Assembly (NCBI GenBank): GCA_015501585.1 | Contig: JADNRY010000047.1 | Location: 62,001 to 126,000, forward strand | Source: Rhodocollybia butyracea | Lineage: Eukaryota; Basidiomycota; Agaricomycetes; Agaricales; Omphalotaceae | DNA: 64,000 nt | Direction: 5' to 3' | Shown: piece by piece, positions 12,674 to 22,831 of the stretch | How positions within the stretch are numbered: the first letter of the stretch is position 1 | Layout: every line of letters starts with the position of its first letter | Program-made: the position numbers and the translations under genes | Notes under the pieces: generated by a model | What the model was told of the DNA's origin: nothing | The model's input: only the letters and a program-made list of their open reading frames with translations | Databases searched by the model: none

Positions 12674-13189
12674 TGTAGAAACAGCGGTCAGTCAACACAA
12701 GGTCAACAGCATACTCACCTGAGAGTGTAAGGATGTTACTGGAGATAGAAGAGTGCTTGTTGAGAGCAAAACAAGTGTCCAGACGAATAGTAGGATTCTT
12801 GGTTATTGTTACAGGAAAATATCTACAGTATTTATACTACAGAATATAATAAACCCTATAATAATGTATGAGTCTACTTGAGTCGTACTGCTAAACATAG
12901 TGCATATACATGTGCATAATGTACCCTAGAAGATGGAGTCCGTATGGTAATTCTATAGGTATTGTTCATAGGTACTGCAAGGCAGCGTACAAGCTATGTA
13001 TCATAAGACTAATAGCGAATGGCATAATTGACTACATCTATATGAACCTGCGTAGAGGCTGCATCTAGTGTTTGAGGGTGAGTTTCAACATAGCATATAT
13101 CGACAGTTCATTGATCGTATAGCAAGTGCGTCTAGTCGACTCACATCACTGATTAGATACAACTCATAAGCGGTAATCTAGTTTCAACA
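12674..13189 (-). repeat. 5' LTR of Copia element 1 (promoter LTR)
   Basis: 516 bp, the partner of 6461-6975. On the minus strand it contains TATAAATAC near 12828-12836, a plausible TATA box, placing U3 towards 13189 and R-U5 towards 12674. The outer flank CATCT is the target duplication. Confidence 0.93.
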
Positions 13190-13194
13190 CATCT

Positions 13195-14106
13195 ATCATC
13201 AGTTCATTTTGCAGTTCAGTTCAGTGCAATTCATCATTTTTTTGCAGTTCATTGAATTGGACCTTCAAACCCTAATGCCAATAAGTCAGAAAAGCCTTGG
13301 AGTCTGGATGACCAATGTCCCTGTTTCATCACAACCCCAAGGATTGACTCCAGCTAAGAGTAAGTGGGTTGTGCCACCAATGTGGAAATCATGAACTTTC
13401 AGAGAAAGAAGACCGGCGGTAATACGCAATTTTTGCACCTAGGTGTGTAACTATAATTTTTGACACACTGTGTAGTATATACAATGCAATAAGAGAACTA
13501 TACAGAGCCCAAGTGTGATAGTTGTAGCAGAAGCTTAGTATCTTAACAATGATACTTAGCTAGCTGCTACGGTACACCTACAAGCATAGTTGGAAGCTAA
13601 GCTAGCGGGGATACTTGAGGTGCCCAGAGATGTTAACACTAGAATTAGTGATCAGACACTGTTACTTATGAGATGATTAGTTACTATACTGGCAAATTTG
13701 AAGAACTGAGGGACATAGCACGCACATTGACCCCAAATCAGCATCTTGATGTAAAGAACACCCCAGAGCACACATCGACTCAAGTCACTCAACGTAACAC
13801 AGCCTGTCAAGGGCATGTGACCTGCCATATATGGTATATCCCTTATCTTATCATGCCACGTGATCGTGCCAAAACCTTGGGTGAAATTTTGCAAAAATTT
13901 TGAACTTTGTTCCCTGACACTTACAACAGAGTTTTGAGATGAATTAGAAAAAATCAAATTTTTGGCCACTGAGAATTATATTAGCAAGATTCTTTCATAC
14001 AATCTGCTTGGATAGGCTCTAAGAACAATCTGTTGGAAGCATTTTACATGGAATGAAGATGGGACCACAGAATATTGTGTTCATTGTGGTCACTGTCACT
14101 GCTTAG
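13195..14106. other. Intergenic region with a repeated segment
   Basis: No supported gene. The segment 13278-13366 duplicates 6049-6136 with one indel. The remainder shows nothing recognisable. Confidence 0.45.
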
Positions 14107-14108
14107 TA

Positions 14109-14642
14109 CTGTATAATTTTGACCGTAAGTTCACCAGGTGTTATGTGTTACACCTTGATTTCAGGTAAGTTCGTGTTCATGGACTAATGTTACGTGTTAC
14201 GCATACGAAATAAGTTCATGAGGCTGTGGTGCGCCGGAGTTCAGACACCAGTTTCGAAATTTTTTCATATCTTTGCAGTGGCTATGAGTCCAATTTCTGC
14301 ACAGTCAACAGCTTCAAAAGCAGACAAAATACAAGCAAAAGCTCTGTTCTTCTTCCAAAATCTGCCAACCATAAGTATTCCGAGGGAAGGAGCAAGCAAG
14401 CAAGTTTGTTACACAGCATGGTTCAAAAACCGAACAAACTTTGTATACTTACTACAAACGCCGATTAAGTAGGGCTACGAATTTTTTTTGAATCTTAGAA
14501 CTCAAATTTGTGTGAAATTCAAGTGTTATGAAGTCAAATTTCACTAGTTCAGACCTCTAAGTTACGCATTACGAAGTTACAAAACCTCAAGTTCAGGGGG
14601 TCCTGTTACGTGTTACGTGAACCTACGGTCGAAATTATACAG
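14109..14642. mobile_element. TA-flanked inverted-repeat element, about 534 bp
   Basis: The left end CTGTATAATTTTGACCGTAA and the right end (reverse complement CTGTATAATTTCGACCGTAG) form terminal inverted repeats of about 26 bp with two transition differences, and TA flanks both sides (14107-14108, 14643-14644). Inside, the words GTTACGTGTTACG and GTTACGCATTACG recur. No transposase ORF is visible; a 92-aa ORF inside has no recognisable motif. It looks like a non-autonomous DNA transposon of a family different from the CATCAGGAAAAG elements. Confidence 0.65.
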
Positions 14643-14735
14643 TAATAGTGCCCGTTCCTGATGTCGCCTATCTTATCTATTTGCATATAGATCTATGTAG
14701 AAATGGTTAGTCAACTACAAATGCTTGTGGAGTTA

Positions 14736-15030
14736 CATCAGGAAAAGTACTACAGACTTAAGGCAACTCAGTAAAAGGTTCAGAGAGTCATTTGGCTCAA
14801 GTCAACTTAAGTCACTTGAGTTGACTTGAGTTAACCTTGGGCCAACTTCACAAACTTGGTATTTGCTTGAGCAGACTTAAGTAGAACTTGGGGTCAACTC
14901 CAAAAACTTGAGATTGGTGAGGTTTGTGAAGGCAACTCAAATCAACTCAAGTCAACTCAAGTGACTTGAGCCAAATGACTCCCTGAACCTTTTACTGAGT
15001 TGCCTTAAGTCTATAGTACTTTTCCTGATG
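14736..15030. mobile_element. Fold-back (MITE-like) element, 295 bp, TA-flanked
   Basis: It begins CATCAGGAAAAG and ends CTTTTCCTGATG, flanked by TA (14734-14735, 15031-15032). The arms (ACTTAAGGCAACTCAGTAAA onwards and its inverse) pair over roughly 90 bp with few mismatches. The centre is made of CAACTCAAGT and CTTGAGTTGA words. It has the same 12-bp ends as the element at 4932-5304, but the rest of the arm is unrelated. Confidence 0.78.
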
Positions 15031-15032
15031 TA

Positions 15033-15903
15033 TGTGCAGGCGCTACAAGGTGTTACACTAACTACAGAGCACTACAGAGACTTGCTTGGGAGTTATGACA
15101 GCTACATAATTCAAGTGTGTGTGCATGTAGTCATTTTGTTGTTTCCTGATGCAGTATTTTCAGTATCTATGGTGCTTAGGGCTGAGCTTGAGGAATACTT
15201 AACCACCTGTGACCTGGCGGGTGACTATGTATCAACTTCCAGACTTCCCCTCAGGCTGTAGTTCTAATTACCGCGTCGGATTTATCCCAGACACTCACAC
15301 TCACCTTACACACTACATTCAATCTGATGGTGGATACTTCTAGCCCTATCAGACGGGCCTTCAAGCAACATTGGAATATAAAGAGCTACAGCTTTGCTAG
15401 TCAGCTCCGTTGGCGCAGTATGATACCACTCTTGTGACCCTCACAGAAGTGTAGTACTCAACAGTTTTACATTCATCATTTCAAGCCAAGTATGGAACTA
15501 GGTCCCATCTAAGTTCCATCAGAGTTTACATTTCCGGAGAATCCTTCCTCAGGCTTTGTTTAAAATTTCTTGCTCAATCTAGACTTCAAATTGTAGCAAT
15601 AGTACCCTTACGCTATCATCTGACGCATTCAATCAAACATCACGACGAGCATATCGATGGCCATATCAATGACTTGAGAATTGGAACAAAAAGTAGGTAC
15701 AGTCCTACAAGCCGAGGTTTGCTGCGAATCTAGGTAAATGTGCTGCTGCCATCCTTGCTTTGCTCTCAATTGCACATTTTCCAAATTTCATTCGCTGGAA
15801 CTCCTACCACTAGTTGTTTCTTTCAACTACAAGACATTTATCTACAGATGAAGTGACTAGCTCATGAACCTCATACTGAGATGCCCACTCACGAGGTATT
15901 AAG
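15033..15903. other. Intergenic region, nothing recognised
   Basis: About 870 bp without a supported gene or repeat. A 77-aa plus-strand ORF at 15028-15261 has no recognisable motif and overlaps the transposon end. Confidence 0.4.
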
Positions 15904-16418
15904 TGTAGAAACAGCGGTCAGTCAACACAAGGTCGACAGCATACTCACCTGAGAGTGTAAGGGTGTTACAAGAGTTGTAAGAGTGCTTGTTGAGAGCAGA
16001 ACAAGTGTCCAGACAAATAGTAGGATTCTTGGTTATTGTTACAGGAAAATATCTACAGTATTTATACTACAGAATATAATAAACCCTATAACAATGTATG
16101 AGTCTACTTGAGCCGTACTGCTAAACATAGTGCATATACATGTGCATAATGTACCATAGAAGATGGAGTCCATATGGTAATTCTATAGGTATTGTTCATA
16201 GGTACTGCAAGGCAGCGTACAAGCTATGTATCATAAGACTAATAGCGAATAGCATAATTGACTACATCTATATGAACCTGTGTAGAGGCTGCGTCTAGTG
16301 TTTGAGGGTGAGTTTCAACATAGCATATATCGACAGTTCATCAATCATATAGCAAGTGCATCTAGTCAACTCACATCACTGATTAGATACGACTCATAAG
16401 CGGAATCTAGTTTCAACA
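15904..16418 (-). repeat. 3' LTR of Copia element 2
   Basis: 515 bp, nearly identical to the two LTRs of element 1, with local differences around 15961-15985. The adjacent polypurine tract is at 16419-16429. Confidence 0.93.
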
Positions 16419-16513
16419 CTCCCCCTCACTAAGAATTGTAGCTAAGAAGTATAATTTTTATTGACTTTAAACAGCATTAAAGTTTATAGACATATTGCAC
16501 AGTCTATAGCGAT

Positions 16514-18768
16514 TCAATTAAAGAGAATTCCAAGACTGCTGTGGAATTTCTGAAATTTGACAAGTGCAAGGTTTTTCGTGAGAAGATCTGCAACATTATC
16601 ATCAGTAGGAACATAGAAGAGTTCTATTTCTTTTGATTCAATGCATTCTCTGATATAATGATATTGTATATCAATATGCTTGGTTCTTCTTTCTTGTACA
16701 GGATTAGATCCCAGAAAGATTGATCCTTGATTATCACCACATAAGGGCAATACAGCGATAGTAATTCCAATCTCAGAAAAGAGAGACTTGAGCCACATAA
16801 GTTGTCTACATGAATCAGATAAAGCCATGTATTCAGCTTCAGTTGATGAAAGAGCAACTGTTTTCTGTTTATGAGAAGTCCAGCAGATTGGACCTGTGGC
16901 AAGTTTGATAATCATCCCAGTATGGGATTTTCAATCATCTGGATCTGACGCCCAGTCAGAATCACAATAGGCTAAGAAGCCATGGTCAGATCTACCATCA
17001 AAGACAAGTACATAAGTAGAAGTCCCAATTAAGTAGCGCACAATGTAAAGTGCTTTGGCCAGGTGGTCTGGGTTTGGATTCGCCGAATACTGTGAGAGTT
17101 TTGTAACGGCATAAGCAATGTCAGGTCAGGTGCCTAGCATCAGATACAATAAAGATCCAATTACGCTTTGAAAGTGTTGTCTAAGTTTGGCATCTACACA
17201 ACCAGTGTTTGCACGATAAACCCAGGATGAAGGTAATGGGGTTGGGGTAGCTTTGGCATTAGTCAGTCCAAAATGTTCTATGACCTTTCGAAGATAAGGT
17301 TGTTGGTCAAGTGTTAAGACACGTTTGGAACGATCCCATGTAATCTGCATTCCAAGGAACTCAGTTGGTTCTCCTAGGTCACGACATTCCCATAATTTCA
17401 TAAATTCGTTTTTCTTTTTAAGAACAAGATCTTTGTCCTTGCCAAGAAAGAGTGCGTCATCAACATAGATGATGGCAGTTACGGTTTTGCCATTTGATTT
17501 AAAGACGTATACACCAGCATCTGAAGAGCAGCACTTAAATCCCAATTTTCCCATGGAGGCATTACATTCCTTCCACCAGGATAAGCTAGCTTGTTTCAGT
17601 CCGTATAATGCACAATGTAACTGCCATACTTTTGGTGTGCCTTCTTTAATGAAGTCTTTAGGTTGTTCCATGCAGACCCCCTCATCTAGCTTGCCATATA
17701 GAAAAGCTTGTTTGACATCATGAGCCTGGATTTCCCAGTCCTCTAATGCGGCTAAAGCTAGGAGAGTTTGTACAGTTTCAAACCGGGCGACCAGTGGGAA
17801 CAACTCATTATAATCCACACCTTCTACTTGTGAAAAACCTTTTGCTACGAGTCAGGCTTTATAGTGACCATCAGATTTTTTAGTAAAAACCCATTGACAA
17901 CGGATAGGTTTGCGACCTTTTGGTAGATCAACTACTTCAAAGACATTTTGTTTCTTCAATCCATCAATCTCATCTTTGCATGCTTGATCCCATTTCTTTC
18001 TTTCAGCAGATGGTAAATGACAATATGATGTTGGAGAAATCCAATTATCAGGATTATTCCTAGTGGCTTCGTGTTTAGCCGGTATCATTTCACTGTCAAG
18101 ATCTGTGATAAAAGATGATTCTTCTAGAGAATTGGAGATTGCTTGCAAAAGAAGGTATTTTTGTAATTCAACTCCCCCTTCCTGAGCTAGTTTAGTCAGA
18201 AGTGCTTCCTCTTCTATGTCAGAATCCGGGTTAGCGCCAGGAGGTGGCGGTGTGACCATACGGTCATCAGGATTCAATGGACGTGGTGGTGGAACCGGTG
18301 GCGGAACTTGATCAGGAACTATATTGTGAGCAGGCACAAGTCCACGTCTAGCGTGTCCAAAGTGCTCAGCACATTCTTCACGATCAGCTTGTCGGCCTCA
18401 AGTGCCAGGCGTGGGTATCATGCCAGGGCGCAAGGGTGCATGGCGTTCTCTAGTGGGGTTCACACGTTTCCATGCTTCAATGTCTTTGGGACGGTAGCTG
18501 AATGGATTAGGATCGGGAGCAGGTGGTGAAGGGTCTCTTGCTTGAGGTGGAGGGGTGGGTGATCAAGATGGTACCGGAGGATTGGGATTTGGAGCATCAT
18601 CATCACCAGGCAGATCTGGATCTGGGCCAGCTGGTGGACTGTGTGGTCCATTATCCGGTTCAGTAAACAGTTGTGGTTGATCTTCCAGGAATTCCGGATC
18701 AAATGGAATGTCTGCACCATTACCATTTGAAGGTTGTGAAGGTTTCACAGGCATGGGGGCAACAGGTA
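16514..18768 (-). pseudogene. Copia pol fragment: RT and RNase H (broken)
   Basis: The RT frame is open over 17126-17818, including YVDD near 17458-17469, and lacks the 1-bp deletion of element 1. RNase H is at 16514-16960. Stops relative to element 1: TGA for CGA near 17851 (KA*LVAKGF), TGA for CGA near 17126 (GT*PDIAYA), TGA at the DD*KSHTG position, TGA near 18400 (from TGG), and the shared TGA at about 18563. All are single transitions. The N-terminal end is cut at about 18768. Confidence 0.9.
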
Positions 18769-19609
18769 TAGTGGTATTTGGGTATTTACGTGTAGGTGTG
18801 TGAAAGGTGCTATAAAACAACCTAACAAAAACACTACCGCACCTAACCAGACTATTGATATGTAAGGGAGCGAGGGCGGGTTGTCAGAGATTCCCCGAGG
18901 GAAAGTTTGGTAGTATCGGAGGTATGCACGCGGTTGCTCCAGGTTCAAGACCGTTGCATTAACATGGGTAACTAAGCTTGGACAACTCTTAGAACTGAGT
19001 CAAGGGAAGCCCAGCTGGGTGTACATATGTATGAGGGAACGTCGGGATGTCCGAATCAATATAACCAAACCAAAACCAATAATGCGTATGTGTCCAAAAC
19101 CAAATAATCAAAACCCAAAACCAATACAACAAAACTAAGATTCTCCTAGGCAAACTCTGGCACTAGCTAGAATAGTAACTTTGAGGTTTGTCAACAACCC
19201 TAGGCAAACCCTGGCACTAGCTGCTGTGACGCCGTAAAGTCCTCGACCAAACTCTGGGCCAAGCTACAATATTGTGAGTGAACTTAATCACTAGGAACTT
19301 GTACCACAATCTTAGTGGCTCACCTAACTTCATAGGGAAGTTGACTAAGGAACCCTCACCCTGGAGCCAAATAATTCCTTACTTGAAACCATCCCCTCTA
19401 AGGAAGCAACTAGATTTAAGGTTGATCTGGAGTTCGAGGGAACTCACACGCTCAAGGCTCGATCAGATTCTCAAATGGGCCAAAGGAAGTTTGTGAAATT
19501 CTATTACAGGCCAAATTCCGCCAAGCAAGTAATATGACAGTAAATCAAACTCCTTGAAGAAACTATCAGTCACTCCGCGGTAAAGCATCGAGACTGGCTA
19601 ACAACTTCG
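18769..19609. other. Unassigned repetitive-looking DNA beside an LTR
   Basis: About 840 bp between the break in Copia element 2 and the LTR-like sequence. Words CCTAGGCAAAC and TGGCACTAGCT occur twice (about 19147-19172 and 19200-19222), and AACCAAA runs occur at about 19060-19130. There is no coding motif. It could be the internal 3' end of the element owning the next LTR, but this is not shown. Confidence 0.35.
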
Positions 19610-19801
19610 TGTTATGACCCGGATCTAAATCCTATACACCCAATCTTTTGTCTTCTGTAACCAACTATGAACACTATCATTAATACTTCTACTTAACATT
19701 TTACATTCATTAGTTATTCAACACCATTTGGGTTAATGCTGCACACATTCTTCCAGAACACCAGAATGATCTTTAACAGTCACTGCACAGTCTGCACAGT
19801 C

Positions 19802-20075
19802 ATGACATCATTCTAGCTCCACAACTATGATGTCATCTTGCTACTCCACAATCATGATGTCATTCCATTGCTCCGCAGTTATGATATCACATCACTGCTC
19901 CACAACTATGACATCATTGCATAGCCTCTTTACATCAATGACTCAATATCAGTCATTGCACAGCCAGATATCTGAGTCAACTACGGTTCCGCATACATGA
20001 CTCAATATTAGTCATTGCACAGCATTACATAGTCAGACTGACTCATCCGCAGTATTTCCGCAGTTATGACTCAAA
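19802..20075 (+). promoter_or_regulatory. Array of CRE/ATF-like and Gcn4/AP-1-like motifs
   Basis: TGACATCA/TGATGTCA-type palindromes occur at about 19803, 19828, 19854 and 19909, and TGACTCA/TGAGTCA at about 19939, 19973, 19998, 20039 and 20067. They are spaced roughly 25-60 bp apart within imperfect repeats also containing CCGCAG and CATTGCACAGC. These are known consensus sites for fungal bZIP factors; whether they bind anything here is inference. The array lies directly upstream of the TATA-like site at about 20121. Confidence 0.55.
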
Positions 20076-20227
20076 TCTAGTCATTCCGCAGCATTTCCTA
20101 ACTAGTACACATTGCACAGTATATAAGTAGTCTAGATTTACCAATGTACGTTAGACGTATTATTTTTCTTAAATCCAAACCCCCACTTGTTTGCTGTTAT
20201 CACTTGTGTGAATCACCAGACCAACTC

Positions 20228-20673
20228 ATTGTATCTTGTTGAGCTATCTCCAAGCTACAATACACATTTATACATCTTGTTGAGCTAACTCCAAGTTGTA
20301 TCCACTAACATTCACCTGTTGAGCTATCTCCTAGTGAATACTTCTTTAATTGCCACTTGTTGAGCTATCTCCGAGTTGCAACTTCCTATTACTTGTTGAG
20401 CTATCTCCAAGTATTAGACATCACACTCACTATTACTTGTTGAGCTATCTCCGAGTACTAGACACCACACTCACTATTACTTGTTGAGCTATCTCCAAGT
20501 ACTAGACACCACACTCACTATTACTTGTTGAGCTATCTCCGAGTACTAGACACCACACTTACTACTACTTGTTGAGCCATCTCCGAGTATTAGTTCTGAT
20601 TCATATTACTGCTTGTCGAGCCATCTCCAAGGGTAATCTTATTATTATTTGTCGAGCTATCTCCAAATAATAA
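20228..20673 (+). repeat. Eleven-unit hairpin repeat array
   Basis: Units at 20228-20261, 20270-20301, 20310-20339, 20350-20381, 20387-20416, 20431-20460, 20475-20504, 20519-20548, 20563-20593, 20605-20637 and 20642-20673. Each has the conserved core TTGAGCTATCTC (variants CCAT, CTAA, TCGAG) flanked by arms that pair. Outer stems change sequence but keep pairing: ATTGTATCTTG with CAAGCTACAAT, ATTCAC with GTGAAT, TTATTATTTG with CAAATAATAA. Within the core GAG pairs with CTC around a four-base loop, leaving a TT/TC bulge. The CAAG/CGAG alternation keeps an A-U or G-U pair opposite U, which fits a plus-strand RNA. Confidence 0.8.
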
Positions 20674-20762
20674 CTTCTGTGAGTTTCGTATTACAAACTA
20701 GTTACTAACTTTACTTGAGCCTAGTTGTTTGAGTATATATTTTTTGCCTAGCGGTTTCAACA

Positions 20763-22831
20763 AACAGAAAGGCTTGCTCTATAATCTCATTAATTTCTCT
20801 TATCATTTTTACTGCCGAGTTACGTACTGTGAAGGTTTGGACGAGACTATTGATCGAGTCATAACAAGCTCATCATCTTGTAGCTTTCCGTGGTGATCTC
20901 TCATCATATCTGCCATGGTCTGTGAGTTTTTCTCATACTCAATTTCCGGTTCCCAAGCTCTATTGTTGCCATGTTGGTGTTGTTCCACTGAGGGCGGGTT
21001 TGGTTGAGCAGGTTGGTGGTTTGGTTTTCTCAGTCGCCTGATGAGATCCCTTGGTTTTTGTTCCCGATGGATGTTTGACCAGTATTTTGACATAGTTTCA
21101 CCCTGTACTTGGTAGTTGGCTTTTGCCATTGCGCTCGAAGACCGTTGTCGGCGTTCAATCAGCTTTACAAGCGCCTCTTTTAGGACAATTAGTGATAGAG
21201 AGCGTTCCTCGTCGCTCAGGGTGATATCATCTGTAACCAGCTTTATTTTTGCTTCCAGGTCCAACAATTGTTTCTCTAATTTGGGGACCACAATTTTTTG
21301 CCCTCTGTCTTGCTAATTTGACAAATCGGGTTTGAAAGTCAGCCCAGATGGTCTGTGCATTTTGACCGGGGTCCCACTGTTCTTCATTTCCTAATCCAGT
21401 TATGTTGGCTTCAGTCTTCATGCCTTCTGAGTGTATGAACGCCTTTACTTCTTTGTCATATAGGATATGTAGAGGCATTTTCCACCGTCCGGGCCCCACC
21501 ATTGGGGCTGCCTCACATGTGAATTTTACTGAGACCATCTCATGGTCCGTCCTAATCCAGGGTTTCTCGATTTTCCACTCAAGTGTGTGCTCAAGTTGTG
21601 ATGCCTTTATATATATCCGGTCCAGTCTTGCCTGGCTAGGGCGTTGATCAGTCCTATTTTGTGTATATGTATACTCTTGGCGTAGTGGATAGGTGTCCCT
21701 CCAGCCATCGACTAGCTGGAGATATGTTTTAAGGTCGTCGAATGCCTCTGTTATTATATTTGGATCTTCCCTTTTTGGGTTCTGATCTAGCGGTTCCTCA
21801 ATCATATTTAGGTCTCCGAGGACAATCGCCGGTTTGGGGATCCTTGGGTTATTCTCGAAGAATTCCTCAATTTTAATCCAAAAGGCTGCATTTGATGTAC
21901 TGTCGGAGCATGGGGCATAGATTGCCAGTATTGTTAGCTTTTCTGTACCGTGCCAGGTGGTCTCCATTAGTAATGCATGGCCTGGTACAATTTCATGAGT
22001 TTGTATTCCCTCCGTGTTTGTGATATTCTTATTTAGGACTATAGCGACTCCAGCTGCATTTGCGGTCTCAGGCAATTTGGAATAAAATATTTTTAAGTCA
22101 GCTCCATGTAGCTTCAGAATATCTTCTCGACGTTCGGCATTCATGTGTGCCTCGCCCACAACCAGTATTCCGATTCGTTGCCTCAGGATCATTTTCTTGA
22201 TGGTTGACCATTTGTTTTCTTCATGGTTCACGTTAACGTTCCCGTGTCCTCTTATATTCAAGCCCGCAATCTTTATGGAGGCTTTAGTGCTTTTGTGGCA
22301 TTTATTTTGGTCACGTCTCAGGGGTCTCTGGTTTTGAGGTGAGCGCTGTTCTGGCGGCTGAGTCTGGCCCTGTGTTTGGGTATTTCCTCTTTGGCCTGGT
22401 GGGCTTATGGGTGGTGGGGTACTTTGTCGCTCCATCTGTTGGCTATTGCCATCTAGGGATATTTCCCTCTGTAGTGTTCCCGTTGGCTGGGGTTGACGTA
22501 CGGTTACAGTTTGGTTCTGTAGCCTTGTATTCGGCGTTAGTTGGGTCTGTGCCCGTGTGCCTCGGGGGGCTTGCGCTTCCCTGGGTTCTTGCTCCTGGTC
22601 GTCTGGGTCCCCGGAATCAACTGACATACCTTGGTACCATCTTGCCCCTCCATCCCCAAGTCCTTCATCGGCGTTCCCAGTTGAGGCTCCGGCTATGGGT
22701 CCTCCAGACTCGGGACCTATTGCCAAAAACCTATTGAAGAAACCGTGAGTAGATACTGACGTACCTGTAAAACTTAGAGAATTTGAAGTAGTGCGAAACG
22801 ACACCAGCGTGTTGGATTGAAGACCAGGCAT
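20763..22831 (-). pseudogene. LINE ORF2: APE endonuclease, truncated before reverse transcriptase
   Basis: 534 residues are open from Met at 22831. Pro/Gln-rich N-terminus, then an endonuclease/exonuclease/phosphatase domain with GLNIRG, VVGEAHM, LAIYAPCSDS, VLGDLNMIE, RLDRIYI and TDHEMVSV, the order seen in LINE endonucleases that nick target DNA. A 1-nt loss in an A run near 21290 shifts the frame; the continuing frame KLEKQLLDLEAKIKLVTDD...runs to about 20840. A further shift opens another frame up to the LTR edge at 20763. No RT motif (such as FADD) is present in the window, so the product cannot retrotranspose. Confidence 0.85.

Larger units (their letters stand above)
6461..13189 (-). 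mobile_element. Full-length Copia-type LTR retrotransposon
   Basis: A 6.73-kb element transcribed on the minus strand. Two LTRs of about 515 bp (6461-6975 and 12674-13189) begin TGTAGAAACA and end GTTTCAACA in plus-strand view. A 5-bp duplication CATCT flanks it (6456-6460 and 13190-13194). In transcription order it shows the 5' LTR, PBS, leader, gag, then pol in the Copia order protease, integrase, reverse transcriptase, RNase H, then PPT and 3' LTR. The LTR pair differs at roughly ten positions, mostly transitions, so the insertion is not brand new. The reading frames are broken by stops and a 1-bp deletion, so this copy should not be autonomous. Confidence 0.95.
15904..18768 (-). mobile_element. 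Copia element 2, truncated in pol
   Basis: Same family as element 1: a 3' LTR (15904-16418), PPT, RNase H, reverse transcriptase and the Pro-rich linker. Identity with element 1 stops abruptly at about 18768, inside the region between integrase and RT. Integrase, protease, gag, PBS and the 5' LTR are absent, and unrelated DNA follows. The left outer flank is TTAAG; its partner duplication is lost. Confidence 0.93.
19610..20762 (+). repeat. Probable LTR of a second LTR-retrotransposon family
   Basis: Begins TGTTATGACCCGG and ends GGTTTCAACA (TGTT/AACA ends), 1153 bp. Its layout is LTR-like: an upstream array of bZIP-like motifs (19802-20075), a TATA-like ATATAAG at 20121-20127, then a leader holding eleven hairpin repeats (20228-20673). 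No 5-bp target duplication flanks it (CTTCG versus AACAG), no PBS or PPT is evident, and the right end abuts the broken LINE. It may be one end of a truncated element. The orientation comes from the TATA-like site only. Confidence 0.55.

Noticed and set aside
14194..14472. 92-aa plus-strand ORF as a gene
   Set aside because: It lies inside an inverted-repeat element, has no motif and an overlapping frame of similar length is equally open.
20228..20673. CRISPR-like periodic repeats
   Set aside because: The conserved cores and variable parts look superficially like repeats and spacers, but the variable parts are paired arms of each unit, the genome is eukaryotic and no cas gene is present.
22339..22737. 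132-aa plus-strand ORF and other long plus-strand ORFs over the LINE
   Set aside because: Antisense shadows of LINE ORF2 and ORF1, which have clear domain motifs on the minus strand.
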